A stretch of 64,000 nt of DNA, taken from the NCBI RefSeq assembly GCF_904426505.1, contig NZ_CAJGBN010000004.1, positions 60,564 through 124,563 on the forward strand, read 5' to 3'. A model generated the notes under the pieces. That model worked only from the letters and a program-made list of their open reading frames with translations. It did not search any database and was not told where the DNA came from. This DNA is from Rubrivivax sp. A210 (GTDB lineage Bacteria > Pseudomonadota > Gammaproteobacteria > Burkholderiales > Burkholderiaceae_C). Positions 16,793 to 25,608 of the stretch are shown here, piece by piece. The position numbers were made by a program, and so were the translations under genes. Every line of letters begins with the position of its first letter. The stretch's first letter is position 1.

Positions 16793-17692
16793 TCAGCCGG
16801 CAGGCGCGGGTGATGGGGGAGACGGAGGTGAAGCGGGTGAGGCCGGCGGCGCCGCGCGAACGCCGTGGCGCAGCATCAGCCGGTGCAGCTCGACCTCGTC
16901 CAGCGGTTTGCCCAGGTAGGCGTCGCAGCCGGCCAGCGTGCCGCGCACGCGGTCGGCCTCGGCCTGGTGGGCCGAGACCATCACCACCACCGAGTGCAGG
17001 GCCGCACCGCCGCTGCCCTGGCGCTTGACGTGGCGGCACAGCGCCAGGCCGTCGAGCTCGCTGCGGGTGCCGAGTTCGACATCGAGGAAGACGAAGTCGT
17101 AGTCGTGCTGGGCCATCAGGGCCAGGGCCTCGCCGCTGTGGCTGGCGCGTGCCACTTCCACGCCCCAGCGCTCGAGGCGCGAGGCGAGAAAGCGTCCGGC
17201 GATGGCGCTGTCGTCCACCACCAGGGCACGGGGCAGGGCCGGCGTGCGCGGCGCGGGGGCTTGCGGTCGCGCCGTGCGCGTGCTCGCCATGCGGGCCGGG
17301 GCGGCAAACAGCAGGTCGCGCGGCGGCGGCGCGGGTGGCGGGGGTGGTAGCGGCGCAGGGGACGGTGCCGCGGGCTGCACGCTGCCGGGCGCGGCCAGGC
17401 TGTCGAGCTCGCGCATCAGCTGCGGCGTGGCGATGGGCCGCGGCATCCAGGCCACGCAGCCCGGCGGCGGCTGGGCGCCGACGAAGACGGCCCGGCCCAT
17501 GCGCTCGGTCACCTGCACCAGCTGCACCGAGGGCGGGTGGTCGGCGTCGGCGACCAAGAAATCGGCGTTGTCGAGCAGGGTTACCAGCTCGTAGCGGGGC
17601 GCGGCCCGGGTGGCCAGGCGAAAGGTCGAGGCGATGGTGGCGCGCTCGAACTCGCTGAAACCGAGGATGGCGATGCGGTGGGCGGTGGGCAT
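16793..17692 (-). CDS. response-regulator protein with C-terminal receiver domain and degenerate N-terminal domain
   Basis: This 299-residue protein has a normal CheY-like receiver domain at residues ~158-285: 'PRALVVDDSAIAGRFLASRL' with the acidic pair, 'YDFVFLDVELG' with the phospho-acceptor Asp, and the Lys in 'YLGKPLDEVEL'. The first ~110 residues ('HRIAILGFSEFERATIASTF', 'NADFLVADADHPPSVQL') look like a receiver-sized fold lacking the phosphorylation residues. A proline/alanine-rich linker ('PAPLPPPPPAPPPRD') joins the two. No output domain is seen, so it probably acts by protein contact. There is no histidine kinase gene alongside; the nearest is at 19521. Confidence 0.8.
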   Translation of the reverse strand: MPTAHRIAILGFSEFERATIASTFRLATRAAPRYELVTLLDNADFLVADADHPPSVQLVQVTERMGRAVFVGAQPPPGCVAWMPRPIATPQLMRELDSLAAPGSVQPAAPSPAPLPPPPPAPPPRDLLFAAPARMASTRTARPQAPAPRTPALPRALVVDDSAIAGRFLASRLERWGVEVARASHSGEALALMAQHDYDFVFLDVELGTRSELDGLALCRHVKRQGSGGAALHSVVVMVSAHQAEADRVRGTLAGCDAYLGKPLDEVELHRLMLRHGVRAAPPASPASPPSPPSPAPAG

Positions 17693-17803
17693 GGCGGCTG
17701 CGATGGTGGGCCGCGGCCGCGGTGCCTGTCAACGTCCCGGCGAGGTATGCGTGTGCAGGCGGGCCGCTAAGATGCCCGATTTCCGAATCCGCCGGAGCCC
17801 TTC

Positions 17804-18298
17804 TTGATCGCGACCAGCATCCACGACTTCGAGGCCTTGTCCATCAGCGGCCAGCCGGTGCAGTTGTCGGCGCACAAGGGCCAGGTGCTGCTCATCGTCA
17901 ATACCGCCAGCGCCTGCGGCTTCACGCCCCAGTTCGCGGGGCTGGAAAAGCTGTGGCAGGACTACCGCGAGCGCGGCCTCGTCATCGTTGGCTTTCCGAG
18001 CAACGAGTTCGGCGGCCAGGATCCGGGCAGCAACGAGGAGATCGCCTCCTTCTGCCAGCTGAACTTCGGTGTCAGCTTCCCGATGATGGCCAAGATCAAG
18101 GTCAACGGCGGCGAGGCCCACCCGCTGTGGCAATGGCTCAAGGCCCAGGCGCCCGGCATCCTGGGCACCGAGGGCGTCAAGTGGAACTTCACCAAGTTTC
18201 TGGTCGGCCGCGACGGCCAGGTGCGCAAGCGCTACGCCCCGAATGAGGCGCCGGATGCCTTGCGCCGTGACATTGAAAAGGAATTGGCCGCGAAATGA
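17804..18298 (+). CDS. glutathione peroxidase
   Basis: This 164-residue thiol peroxidase of the GPx family (BtuE-like) has the cysteine version of the active site: '[18 protein letters not shown]' with Cys near 37, '[18 protein letters not shown]' with the conserved Gln, and '[14 protein letters not shown]' with the conserved Trp-Asn. It reduces hydrogen peroxide or lipid peroxides, probably using thioredoxin. The start is a TTG at 17804 with GGAG 6 bases upstream; no ATG or GTG fits the family's N-terminus better. Its stop overlaps the ATG of the aminotransferase gene by 4 bases. Confidence 0.92.
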   Translation: MIATSIHDFEALSISGQPVQLSAHKGQVLLIVNTASACGFTPQFAGLEKLWQDYRERGLVIVGFPSNEFGGQDPGSNEEIASFCQLNFGVSFPMMAKIKVNGGEAHPLWQWLKAQAPGILGTEGVKWNFTKFLVGRDGQVRKRYAPNEAPDALRRDIEKELAAK

Positions 18299-19491
18299 GC
18301 ACCTTCACCCATCTCGAGCCCTACGCCGGCGACCCCATCCTCAGCCTCAACGAGGCCTTCCAGAAGGACGCGCGGGCCGACAAGGTCAACCTCTCCATCG
18401 GCATCTATTTCGACGACGCCGGCCGCATCCCGGTGCTTGACAGCGTGCGCCAGGCCGAGGCACGCCTGCTCGCCGAGGGCGGCGCCAAGCCCTACCTGCC
18501 GATTGAAGGTTCGGCGGCCATGCGCACCCAGGTGCAGCGCCTGCTCTTCGGCGCCGGCCATGCCGCGCTGGCGGCCGGCCGCGTGGCCACGCTGCAGACC
18601 GTGGGCAGCAGCGGCGGCCTCAAGGTGGGGGCCGACTTCATCAAGCGCTGGCTGCCCGGCAGCGCCGTGTGGGTGAGCGACCCGACCTGGGACAACCACC
18701 GCGCCATGTTCGAAGGCGCCGGCATCAAGGTCCACACCTACCCCTACTACGACCCGGCCACCGGCGGCCTGCGTTTCGACGACCTGCTGGCCACGCTGCG
18801 CACGCTGCCGGCCAAGAGCGTGGTGCTGCTGCACGCCTGCTGCCACAACCCGACCGGCGTCGACCTCACGCGCGACCAATGGGCGGCGCTGCTGCCGGTG
18901 CTGCGCGAGCGCGAGCTGCTGCCCTACCTGGACCTGGCCTACCAGGGCTACGGCGACGGCATCGAGGAAGACGCCCACGCGGTGCGCCTGCTGGCCGATG
19001 CGGGCCTGGCCTTCTTCGTCGCCAATTCCTTTTCCAAGAGCATGAGCGTCTACGGCGAGCGCGCCGGCGCGCTGAGCGTGGTCTGCGCCGACGCGGCCGA
19101 GGCCGAGCTGGTGCTGGGCCAGCTCAAGGCCACGGTGCGCCGCAACTACTCGAGCCCGCCCATCCACGCCGCCGGCGTGGTGGCCCTGGTGCTGGGTGAC
19201 GCGGCACTGCGGTCTTCTTGGGAAACCGAGGTGGCCTCCATGCGCGAGCGCATCCTGGCCATGCGGCGCAGCCTGCACGCCGTGCTCTCGGCGCGCAAGC
19301 CCGGCCACGACTTCGGCTATTTCCTCAGCCAGCGCGGCATGTTCAGCTACACCGGCCTGAGCGCGGCCCAGGTTGACCGCCTGCGCGAGGAATTCGGCGT
19401 CTACCTCGTGCGCTCGGGCCGCATCTGCGTGGCCGGGCTCAACAGCGGCAATGTCGAGCGCACCGCTGCGGCGATAGCCGCGGTGATCTGA
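18295..19491 (+). CDS. aromatic/aspartate aminotransferase (class I, TyrB/AspC-like)
   Basis: This 398-residue PLP enzyme of the fold-type I class is typical of TyrB/AspC. It opens with '[33 protein letters not shown]', shows '[18 protein letters not shown]' and '[17 protein letters not shown]', and has the PLP-lysine in '[20 protein letters not shown]'. The substrate-carboxylate Arg is in '[15 protein letters not shown]'. It would move amino groups between glutamate and aspartate, tyrosine or phenylalanine; which one dominates cannot be told. It overlaps the peroxidase gene by 4 bases (ATGA). Confidence 0.92.
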   Translation: MSTFTHLEPYAGDPILSLNEAFQKDARADKVNLSIGIYFDDAGRIPVLDSVRQAEARLLAEGGAKPYLPIEGSAAMRTQVQRLLFGAGHAALAAGRVATLQTVGSSGGLKVGADFIKRWLPGSAVWVSDPTWDNHRAMFEGAGIKVHTYPYYDPATGGLRFDDLLATLRTLPAKSVVLLHACCHNPTGVDLTRDQWAALLPVLRERELLPYLDLAYQGYGDGIEEDAHAVRLLADAGLAFFVANSFSKSMSVYGERAGALSVVCADAAEAELVLGQLKATVRRNYSSPPIHAAGVVALVLGDAALRSSWETEVASMRERILAMRRSLHAVLSARKPGHDFGYFLSQRGMFSYTGLSAAQVDRLREEFGVYLVRSGRICVAGLNSGNVERTAAAIAAVI

Positions 19492-19520
19492 GTTCTGCGC
19501 GGCGGTGGCCTGTGTGATCG

Positions 19521-22361
19521 CTAGCCTGCATTCTCGGGCTCCAGTGCCTGCAGCAGGTTGAGGTACAGCTGCTCGGGGGGAACCGGCTTGGAGATGAAGC
19601 CGTCCATGCCGGCGGCCAGGCAGCGCTCGCGGTCTTCGTTGAAGGCGTTGGCCGTCATCGCCAGGATGGGCAGGCGGCGGCCGTGTTCCTGGCTGCGGAT
19701 TTGCCGCGTGGCCTGCAGGCCATCCATCGTCGGCATCTGCATGTCCATCAGGATCAGCAGGTAGTCGTGGCGGGTGGCAAGGGCCAGCGCTTCGGCGCCG
19801 TCCTCGGCCAGGTCGACCGTCAGGCCGACTTCCTCCAGCATCATGGACGTCACCTCGCGATTGATCGGCTCGTCTTCGGCCACCAGTACGCGCTGGCCGC
19901 CATAGCGCTGGCGCAGGCGCTGTTCGGCCGCGCCGGTGGCGATGCGGGCTTCTTGGCGCGGGACGCGGCTGGCCTTGACCAGCCGGGCAGTGAACCAGAA
20001 GCAGCTGCCCACGCCGACCCGGCTGTCGGCGCCAGCCTCGCCACCCATCAGCTGGGCGATGCCGCGCGTGATGGCCAGGCCCAGGCCGGAGCCGCCGTAC
20101 TCCCGCGTCGTCGAGTTGTCAGCCTGCTCGAAACTGGCAAACAGCCGCGGCAGCATCTCGGCCGCGACACCGATGCCGGTGTCGGATACCTCGAAGCGCA
20201 GCCACACGCCTGCCGCGTCTTCGTCCACCAGCTGTACCGCGATGCGCACCTGCCCGGCCGCCGTGAACTTGACGGCATTGCCCGCGTAGTTCAGCAAGGC
20301 CTGCTGCAGCCGGATCGGATCGCCTTCCAGGTTCATCGGCAGGCTCTGCGGTTCGGCGAAGATCCGCAGTCCCTTTTCGCGCGCCCGCTCGCTCAGCATC
20401 GACACCACGTTGGCGACCACGGCGTCGACGCGCAGGGGTCGCGTCTCCAGCGAGAACTTGCCGGCCTCGATCTTGGACAGGTCGAGCACATCGTTGATGA
20501 TGCCCAGCAGGTGCTGCCCGGCGACCTGGATCTTGGCCAGCCGCTCCCTGTCTTCGCTGCCGGCGGCTGCGCGCCGCAGCATCAGGCCGCTGAGGCCCAG
20601 GATGGCGTTCATCGGCGTGCGGATCTCGTGCGACATGTTCGCCAGGAAGGCGCTCTTGGAGCGGCTGGCACCGTCGGCCGCTCGCTTGGCCACGCCCAGT
20701 TCCCGGTTGGTCCGCTCCAACTCGGCGGTGCGCTCGGCCACCCGCCGCTCGAGCTGGGCGTTCAGCGTCCGGATCTCGGCCTCGGCGGCCTTGTGCTCGG
20801 TGATGTCCACGCAGTAGCCGATGTAGCCCAGGAACCCGCCCTCGCTGTCGTAGCGCGGGCAGCCGTCGTCGCGGATCCAGCGGTAGAGGCCGTCGGCACG
20901 GCGCAGGCGGTAATCCATGCTGAAGGCGCGGCGGCCTTGGAAGCACTGCTCGTAGGTCTGCACGCAGGCCTCGAGGTCGTCGGGATGCACGCCCTCGACC
21001 CAGCCGCTGCCGAGTTCCTGGGCCAGGCTGCGGCCCGTGAAGCGTAGCCAGGGTTCGTTGAAGTAGTCGCAGCCCTTGTCCAGGCCCGAGGTCCAGATCA
21101 GCGCCGAGCCGCTGTCGGCCAGGGTGCGGAAGTGCGCTTCGCTCTCGCGCGCCTGGTGCTCGGCGCGGCTGCGCTGGGTGATGTCGTGGGCGATCCCCAG
21201 CACGCCGACGACAACGCCGTCGCCGCTGCGCAGCGGCGCCTTGGTGGTTTCGAACAGGCCGTGATAGCCGTCGCCCCGGAAGGTCAGCCACTCCTCGTTG
21301 ACGCTGGCCCGGCCCGCCGCCATGGCCGCCAGGTCGTGGCGGCGGAAGAAATCCGCCTGCTCGCGGTCGACGAAATCGTGGTCGTTGCGGCCCACGATCC
21401 GGTCTTCGGCGGCACCGAAGAGGCGTTCGAAGGCCGCATTGCAGGCGAGGTAGATGCCGTCGCGGTCTTTCAGCCAGATCGGGTCTGGAATGGTGGACAG
21501 CAGGCTCTGCAGCCGCGCCTGCTCGACCGCCAGCGCCCGGTAAGGTGCCTGGACGCCGGCCACGAACACCGCCCGGTAGACCATCAGGTAGGCGATGGCC
21601 TTGTAGACATGGCCGAGCAGGTTGAAGAGGTCGGTGACATCCGCGTAGAGCGTGAGGAAAAGCTCCGCCAGGCCCTGCACCCAGGCCGCGGCGGCCAGCC
21701 AGCTCAGGTTGCGGTCGCCGCTGCGGCGGATCTTGAGGACCAGCACCAAGGCGGCGCCGCCGTAGGCCAGCGAGAGCGCGATCTCGGCGGCTATCTTGAA
21801 GGGCGTCAGGCCCTGGCCCGGCACGAAGGTGCGCGGAATCCAGGGGTTGGGCGACACGCCCAGCCACGCCACCAGGCCCGTCAGCACCAGTGCCGCGGCC
21901 ACGAGCGCATGGCAGGCCGCCGGCGGCCAGCGTCTGGGTGGCCGCAGGGCCACCGCCACGAATACCGCGGCGGCGACGAAGCGCCCCGCCAGCCAGTAGT
22001 TGATCGCCTTTTCCGCGCCGCTGGGCGTCACCACCGGCGGCATGCCCGGATACGACAGCGTGTGGGCCATGTCGATCAGGCCCACGGCCAGCAAACCTGC
22101 CCCCAGCAGCAGATGGTGGCTGTTGAGCTGTTGGTGACGCAGATTCCATCCCAGCGCGAACACCATCGCCGAGACGGCCATGGCCACGAACTCCAGCCCC
22201 GTGTGCAGTGGCAAGTAGTTGCCGGGCTCGGCAAAGAAGCGCGACGCCGGCAGGAAGGGGCCCAGCGCCATCAACAAGCTGAGGCCGACGACCCAGGCCG
22301 CGGGCGCTGGCACCGCCAGTGCCTGAAGGGTGAGTCGGGGCCGGGACGATGGGTCGGTCAT
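19521..22361 (-). CDS. hybrid sensor histidine kinase with MASE3-like membrane sensor, two PAS domains and receiver
   Basis: This 946-residue protein starts at 22361; a longer frame reaches 22430 without a better ribosome-binding site. Residues 15-260 contain about eight membrane segments with the MASE3-like 'GLIDMAHTLSYPGMPPV' and 'FVPGQGLTPFKIAAE'. Two PAS domains follow (about 278-395 and 400-522), then a coiled segment, HisKA with 'FLANMSHEIRTPMNAILG' (His578), HATPase with 'YGGSGLGLAITRGIAQLMGG', and a C-terminal receiver with phospho-acceptor Asp873 in 'LILMDMQMPTMDGLQ'. No HPt domain or cognate response regulator is adjacent. It lies downstream of a LysR gene in the same direction, with 163 bases between. 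Confidence 0.9.
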   Translation of the reverse strand: MTDPSSRPRLTLQALAVPAPAAWVVGLSLLMALGPFLPASRFFAEPGNYLPLHTGLEFVAMAVSAMVFALGWNLRHQQLNSHHLLLGAGLLAVGLIDMAHTLSYPGMPPVVTPSGAEKAINYWLAGRFVAAAVFVAVALRPPRRWPPAACHALVAAALVLTGLVAWLGVSPNPWIPRTFVPGQGLTPFKIAAEIALSLAYGGAALVLVLKIRRSGDRNLSWLAAAAWVQGLAELFLTLYADVTDLFNLLGHVYKAIAYLMVYRAVFVAGVQAPYRALAVEQARLQSLLSTIPDPIWLKDRDGIYLACNAAFERLFGAAEDRIVGRNDHDFVDREQADFFRRHDLAAMAAGRASVNEEWLTFRGDGYHGLFETTKAPLRSGDGVVVGVLGIAHDITQRSRAEHQARESEAHFRTLADSGSALIWTSGLDKGCDYFNEPWLRFTGRSLAQELGSGWVEGVHPDDLEACVQTYEQCFQGRRAFSMDYRLRRADGLYRWIRDDGCPRYDSEGGFLGYIGYCVDITEHKAAEAEIRTLNAQLERRVAERTAELERTNRELGVAKRAADGASRSKSAFLANMSHEIRTPMNAILGLSGLMLRRAAAGSEDRERLAKIQVAGQHLLGIINDVLDLSKIEAGKFSLETRPLRVDAVVANVVSMLSERAREKGLRIFAEPQSLPMNLEGDPIRLQQALLNYAGNAVKFTAAGQVRIAVQLVDEDAAGVWLRFEVSDTGIGVAAEMLPRLFASFEQADNSTTREYGGSGLGLAITRGIAQLMGGEAGADSRVGVGSCFWFTARLVKASRVPRQEARIATGAAEQRLRQRYGGQRVLVAEDEPINREVTSMMLEEVGLTVDLAEDGAEALALATRHDYLLILMDMQMPTMDGLQATRQIRSQEHGRRLPILAMTANAFNEDRERCLAAGMDGFISKPVPPEQLYLNLLQALEPENAG

Positions 22362-22524
22362 GGAGAGGTGTCTGCCTTCGTGTGGCCGTCGCGGGGGGGC
22401 GCCGGCATTCGTGGGCGTCCCTGCCGCCACCGCGCCGCACGGCGTGGAGGAATCAAGCCTCGTCGCCCAGGGTTATCGGCAAGCGGTAGCAGAACTTGTC
22501 CGCTTTTGGTCGCCCACGCTCCGA

Positions 22525-23451
22525 CTAGGTCGCCGCCTGCACCAGCGCCCGCAGCCAGCGGTGCGAGGCCTCGGCGTCGTGGCGCAGGTGCCAGAGCATC
22601 GACACATGCACCGGCGGCATGGGCAGGGGCAACTCACGCACCAGCAGTTCGTCGCGGTAGCCGGTGGCGGCGATGAAGTGCTCGGGCAGCACGGTCAGCA
22701 GGTCGGATTCCGAGACCACGCGGCCGGCCGTGAAGAACTGGTTCACCGTGAGCAGGATGCGCCGCTGCCGCCCCAGTCCTGCCAGCGCGAGGTCAACATA
22801 GCCGTGCGGCCGGCCCGAAAAGCTCACCTGCAAGTGATGGGCCGCGCAGTAATTGTCGAGAGTAAGTGCCTGCTCTGCCAGTGGGTGGCCGCGGCGCATC
22901 ACGCAGACATAGCGGGTGTCGTAGAGCCGCGCGTGGCGTATCGGCCCTTCCTCGCCCTGGGCCACGACGGCGGCCACGGCCTCGGGAAAGAAGCCCACGG
23001 CCAGTTCGGCGGCGTCGTCGGCGAGCAGGCGGCGCGGGTCGCGCGTGGTCAGCGGCAGCACGCGCAGGTTGACGGCCGCCGCCGCGCTCTCGATGGCGCG
23101 CACCAGGGCCGGCGCCAGCAGGGCCGCCGTGGCGTCGGCCATCGCAATGCGCAACTGCATGGCGTCCCGGGCCGGGTCGAACTCACCCGGCGCCAGCGCC
23201 TGGCGCAGGCTGGCCAGGGCCTCGCGCACCTGGGGCCACAGGGCCTCGGCGCGCGGTGTCGGCCGCACGCCGCGGGCGGCGCGCTGAAACAGCTCCTCGC
23301 CCACCGCATCGCGCAGGCGGTGCAGGGCGTGGCTGACCGCCGGCTGGGTCATGGCCAGCGTGGCGGCGGCGCGCGTGAGGCTGCCATCGGCCATCACGGT
23401 GTCGAAGACGCGCAGCAGATTGAGATCGAGGGTGCGGTAGTTGGTGCTCAT
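22525..23451 (-). CDS. LysR-family transcriptional regulator
   Basis: This 308-residue protein starts at 23451 (MSTNYRTLDLNLL), three codons inside a longer frame. It has an N-terminal winged helix-turn-helix ('FDTVMADGSLTRAAATLAMTQPAVSHALHRLRDAVGEELF') and the standard effector-binding region. The C-terminal region contains 'VVSESDLLTVLPEHF', common in the NodD/NahR-like branch. Its effector is unknown. It is divergent from a small ORF at 23575; the 123-base, AT-richer space between them holds a perfect 17-bp dyad with the T-N11-A form preferred by LysR proteins. Confidence 0.92.
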   Translation of the reverse strand: MSTNYRTLDLNLLRVFDTVMADGSLTRAAATLAMTQPAVSHALHRLRDAVGEELFQRAARGVRPTPRAEALWPQVREALASLRQALAPGEFDPARDAMQLRIAMADATAALLAPALVRAIESAAAAVNLRVLPLTTRDPRRLLADDAAELAVGFFPEAVAAVVAQGEEGPIRHARLYDTRYVCVMRRGHPLAEQALTLDNYCAAHHLQVSFSGRPHGYVDLALAGLGRQRRILLTVNQFFTAGRVVSESDLLTVLPEHFIAATGYRDELLVRELPLPMPPVHVSMLWHLRHDAEASHRWLRALVQAAT

Positions 23452-23463
23452 GCGACCCAATGA

Positions 23464-23480
23464 TATGAACCATGTTCATA
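23464..23480. promoter_or_regulatory. candidate LysR operator, TATGAAC-CAT-GTTCATA
   Basis: A perfect 7-bp inverted repeat with 3-bp spacer lies 12 bases upstream of the LysR gene start. It contains the T-N11-A pattern of LysR sites (T at 23466, A at 23478). A second perfect palindrome, TTCAATTGAA, lies at 23497-23506. The region is clearly AT-richer than its surroundings, and is the likely promoter area for both the regulator and the divergent small gene. Confidence 0.5.
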
Positions 23481-23574
23481 CAACAAGTGCAAATTATTCA
23501 ATTGAACATCATTAGTGCTAACCCTAATCTACGGGCATGGTCACCGGCGTCGGTGGCCCTGAGAGGAAAAGCAA

Positions 23575-23841
23575 ATGACCACCATGACCGTCACCGTCCC
23601 CGACAAGACTCGCATGCCCTACGGTGCCTGGTTGGCGGCTGCGGCGTTTTCGCGCCTGCTGCAGGTCTTCGAAGTCTCGCGCCGGGCGCGCGCCGAGCGC
23701 CGCCAGCGCAACCAGCTCGAGACCGACTGCGCTGGCGTGCGCAGCTACGCGCAGCAGATGATGGAGATCGACCCGCGCTTCGCGTCCGAGCTGTTCGCGG
23801 CCGCCGACCGCGCCGAGCAGACAGCGCAGTCGCAGCGCTGA
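23575..23841 (+). CDS. small cytoplasmic protein divergent from the LysR gene, unknown function
   Basis: This 88-residue protein has an alanine-rich hydrophobic patch ('PYGAWLAAAAFSRLLQVFEV'), followed by a strongly basic helix ('SRRARAERRQRNQ') and a helical acidic tail ('IDPRFASELFAAADRAEQTA'). The order suggests an amphipathic protein that could sit on a membrane or nucleic acid. GAGAGGAAAAGC lies just upstream of the ATG as a purine-rich ribosome-binding site, supporting real expression. Divergence from a LysR gene over an AT-rich operator region implies that it is the regulator's target. No family recognised. Confidence 0.6.
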   Translation: MTTMTVTVPDKTRMPYGAWLAAAAFSRLLQVFEVSRRARAERRQRNQLETDCAGVRSYAQQMMEIDPRFASELFAAADRAEQTAQSQR

Positions 23842-23851
23842 TCAAGCAAGG

Positions 23852-23871
23852 CCGGCGGCGCTAGCCGCCGG
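23852..23871. terminator. perfect 8-bp hairpin between convergent genes
   Basis: CCGGCGGC (23852-23859), loop GCTA, GCCGCCGG (23864-23871), in the 40-base gap between the small plus-strand gene (stop 23841) and the minus-strand cyclodeaminase-family gene (stop 23882). It is likely to stop transcription in both directions, although no T-run follows. Confidence 0.5.
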
Positions 23872-23881
23872 GGCCGTGGGT

Positions 23882-24922
23882 TCAGGCCGCGCGCAGGCGC
23901 GGCGTGCTCACGGCGAGTTGGCTGAACAAATCCTTGGGATCGGCCAGCGCGGGGATCAGCGGCAGCTCCTGCCCCAGCCCCAGCTCGGCCGCCAGCTCGG
24001 CCAGCAGGCGCAGCGCCGAGAAGTCCTCGAGCGCGAAGCCCACCGAGTCGAAGACCGTCACCTCGGTCTCGCTGCGGCGGCCCTGGGCCTGGCCGGTGAG
24101 CACGCGCCACAGCTCGGTGACCTTGAAACCGGGCGCCATCTGCTGGATCTCGCCCTCCACGCGGCTCTGCGCCTCGTACTCGACGAAGACGCTCGCCGCC
24201 TGCAGCACGCCCGGATGCAGCTCGGTCTTGCCCGGGCAGTCGCCGCCGACGGCATTGAGGTGCATGCCGGGCTCGATCATCGCGGGCTCGATGATGACGG
24301 CGCGGCGCTTGTCGGCCGTCACCGTGGTCACGATGTCGGCGCCGCGCACCGCCTCGGCCGTGCCTGCACAGGCGATGAGGCGCAGGCCGGGCACGGCGCG
24401 CAGATGGCGCATCAGCTTGGCGGTGGCAGTGGCGTCGGTGTCGTAGAGCCTCAGCGTCGTGATTCCCAGCAGGTGGTGGAAGGCCAGGGCCTGGAACTCG
24501 CTCTGCGCGCCATTGCCGATCAGCGCCATCGTGCGCGAGCCCGGCCGCGCCAGCGCCCGCGCCGCCAGCGCCGAGGTGGCCGCGGTGCGGATCGCGGTGG
24601 TGATGGTCAGTTCGCTCAGCAGCGTCGGCATTCCCGTCGCCACATCGGCCAGCACACCGAAGGCCATCACCGTGGGCAGGCCGGCGGCGGTGTTCCTGGG
24701 GTGGCCATTGACGTACTTGAAGGCGTAGTGCGTTGCGTCGGCCGCCGGCATCAGCTCGATCACGCCGTCGGCCGAATGGCTGGCCAGGCGCGCTACCTTG
24801 TCGAACTCGGGCCAGCGGCGGAAATCGGCCGCGATGGCGGCCTCCATGCGCCGCAGCACCTCGGGCAGGCCATGGGCGGCCACGATGCGGGCGATGTCTT
24901 GCGTGCCGAGCAGGGTTGTCAT
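23882..24922 (-). CDS. ornithine cyclodeaminase / mu-crystallin family protein
   Basis: This 346-residue protein starts at the ATG at 24922, with GGAG 6 bases upstream. It has the family's substrate-binding 'VIELMPAADATHYAFKYVNGHPRN', 'LLSELTITTAIRTAATSALAA', the NAD(P)-binding 'MALIGNGAQSEFQALAFHHL', 'GADIVTTVTADKRRAVI' and 'LNAVGGDCPGKTELHPGV'. Ornithine cyclodeaminase converts ornithine to proline with loss of ammonia; relatives reduce or oxidise other imino acids. It is divergent from an Lrp/AsnC regulator, a common pairing for amino-acid catabolic genes. Confidence 0.9.
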   Translation of the reverse strand: MTTLLGTQDIARIVAAHGLPEVLRRMEAAIAADFRRWPEFDKVARLASHSADGVIELMPAADATHYAFKYVNGHPRNTAAGLPTVMAFGVLADVATGMPTLLSELTITTAIRTAATSALAARALARPGSRTMALIGNGAQSEFQALAFHHLLGITTLRLYDTDATATAKLMRHLRAVPGLRLIACAGTAEAVRGADIVTTVTADKRRAVIIEPAMIEPGMHLNAVGGDCPGKTELHPGVLQAASVFVEYEAQSRVEGEIQQMAPGFKVTELWRVLTGQAQGRRSETEVTVFDSVGFALEDFSALRLLAELAAELGLGQELPLIPALADPKDLFSQLAVSTPRLRAA

Positions 24923-25007
24923 GTGTGTCTCCAGTCTTGTCTTGCCAGCATTGTTCGGGGCGGACGTGGCAGGGGCCAGCGCCAAGACTGCCTGCCAAAG
25001 CGCAGAG

Positions 25008-25039
25008 TTCTGGCGAAATGGCAGCCTTGAATGCCAGAA
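25008..25039. promoter_or_regulatory. candidate Lrp/AsnC operator (nested inverted repeats)
   Basis: TTCTGGC (25008-25014) and GCCAGAA (25033-25039) form a perfect 7-bp inverted repeat with an 18-base spacer. A second pair, TGGCA (25019-25023) and TGCCA (25032-25036), is nested inside. The element ends 6 bases before the ATG of the Lrp-type gene at 25046, and would allow autoregulation and control of the divergent cyclodeaminase gene. Confidence 0.4.
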
Positions 25040-25045
25040 TGCGCA

Positions 25046-25471
25046 ATGGACGCCACCGACCTGCAGCTCATTGCCCTGCTGCGCAGCGATGCCCGCGCCA
25101 GCGTCGCGATGCTGGCCAAGAAGCTGGGTGTCTCGCGCGGCACCGTCAGCAACCGCATCCGCAAGCTCGAGGACGAGGGCGTGGTGGTCGGCTACACGGT
25201 GCGCCTGCGCCCTGACGTGCAGACCAACCGCATCAGCGCCTGGATGAGCATTGCGGTGGACGGCAACCAGACGCGCGCCGTCATCGCCACCCTGCTGGGC
25301 GAGCCCGGCGTGGCGGCGCTGCATGACACCAACGGCCGCTGGGACCTGCTGGCCGAACTGCGCGCCGCCAGCCTGGGTGAGCTGGCCGAGGTGCTGGAGC
25401 GCGTGCGCCTGATCAAGGGCATTGCCGGCACCGAAACCAGCATCCACTTGCAGACCTACAAGCTGGCCTAG
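25046..25471 (+). CDS. Lrp/AsnC-family transcriptional regulator
   Basis: This 141-residue protein has the usual two parts. An N-terminal helix-turn-helix reads 'TDLQLIALLRSDARASVAMLAKKLGVSRGTVSNRIRKLEDEGVVVGY'. A C-terminal RAM (ACT-like) effector domain reads 'VQTNRISAWMSIAV' and 'GRWDLLAELRAASLGELAEVLERVR'. The start at 25046 (MDATDLQL) matches the family better than the in-frame ATG 15 bases upstream. It most likely senses an amino acid and controls the divergent ornithine-cyclodeaminase-family gene and itself. Nested inverted repeats precede the start. Confidence 0.92.
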   Translation: MDATDLQLIALLRSDARASVAMLAKKLGVSRGTVSNRIRKLEDEGVVVGYTVRLRPDVQTNRISAWMSIAVDGNQTRAVIATLLGEPGVAALHDTNGRWDLLAELRAASLGELAEVLERVRLIKGIAGTETSIHLQTYKLA

Positions 25472-25608
25472 CATCGGTCGGCATCGGCCCTCTTTTCACT
25501 TCGATGGCCCGGCATGCTTGCGCCGCTGCCTGGCGCCCTGCGACGGCGCGTGCGAGATCGAGGTGCGCCCGCTCCCCGAGCCGGAAGATTTCGGCGACCA
25601 TCCGTCCA

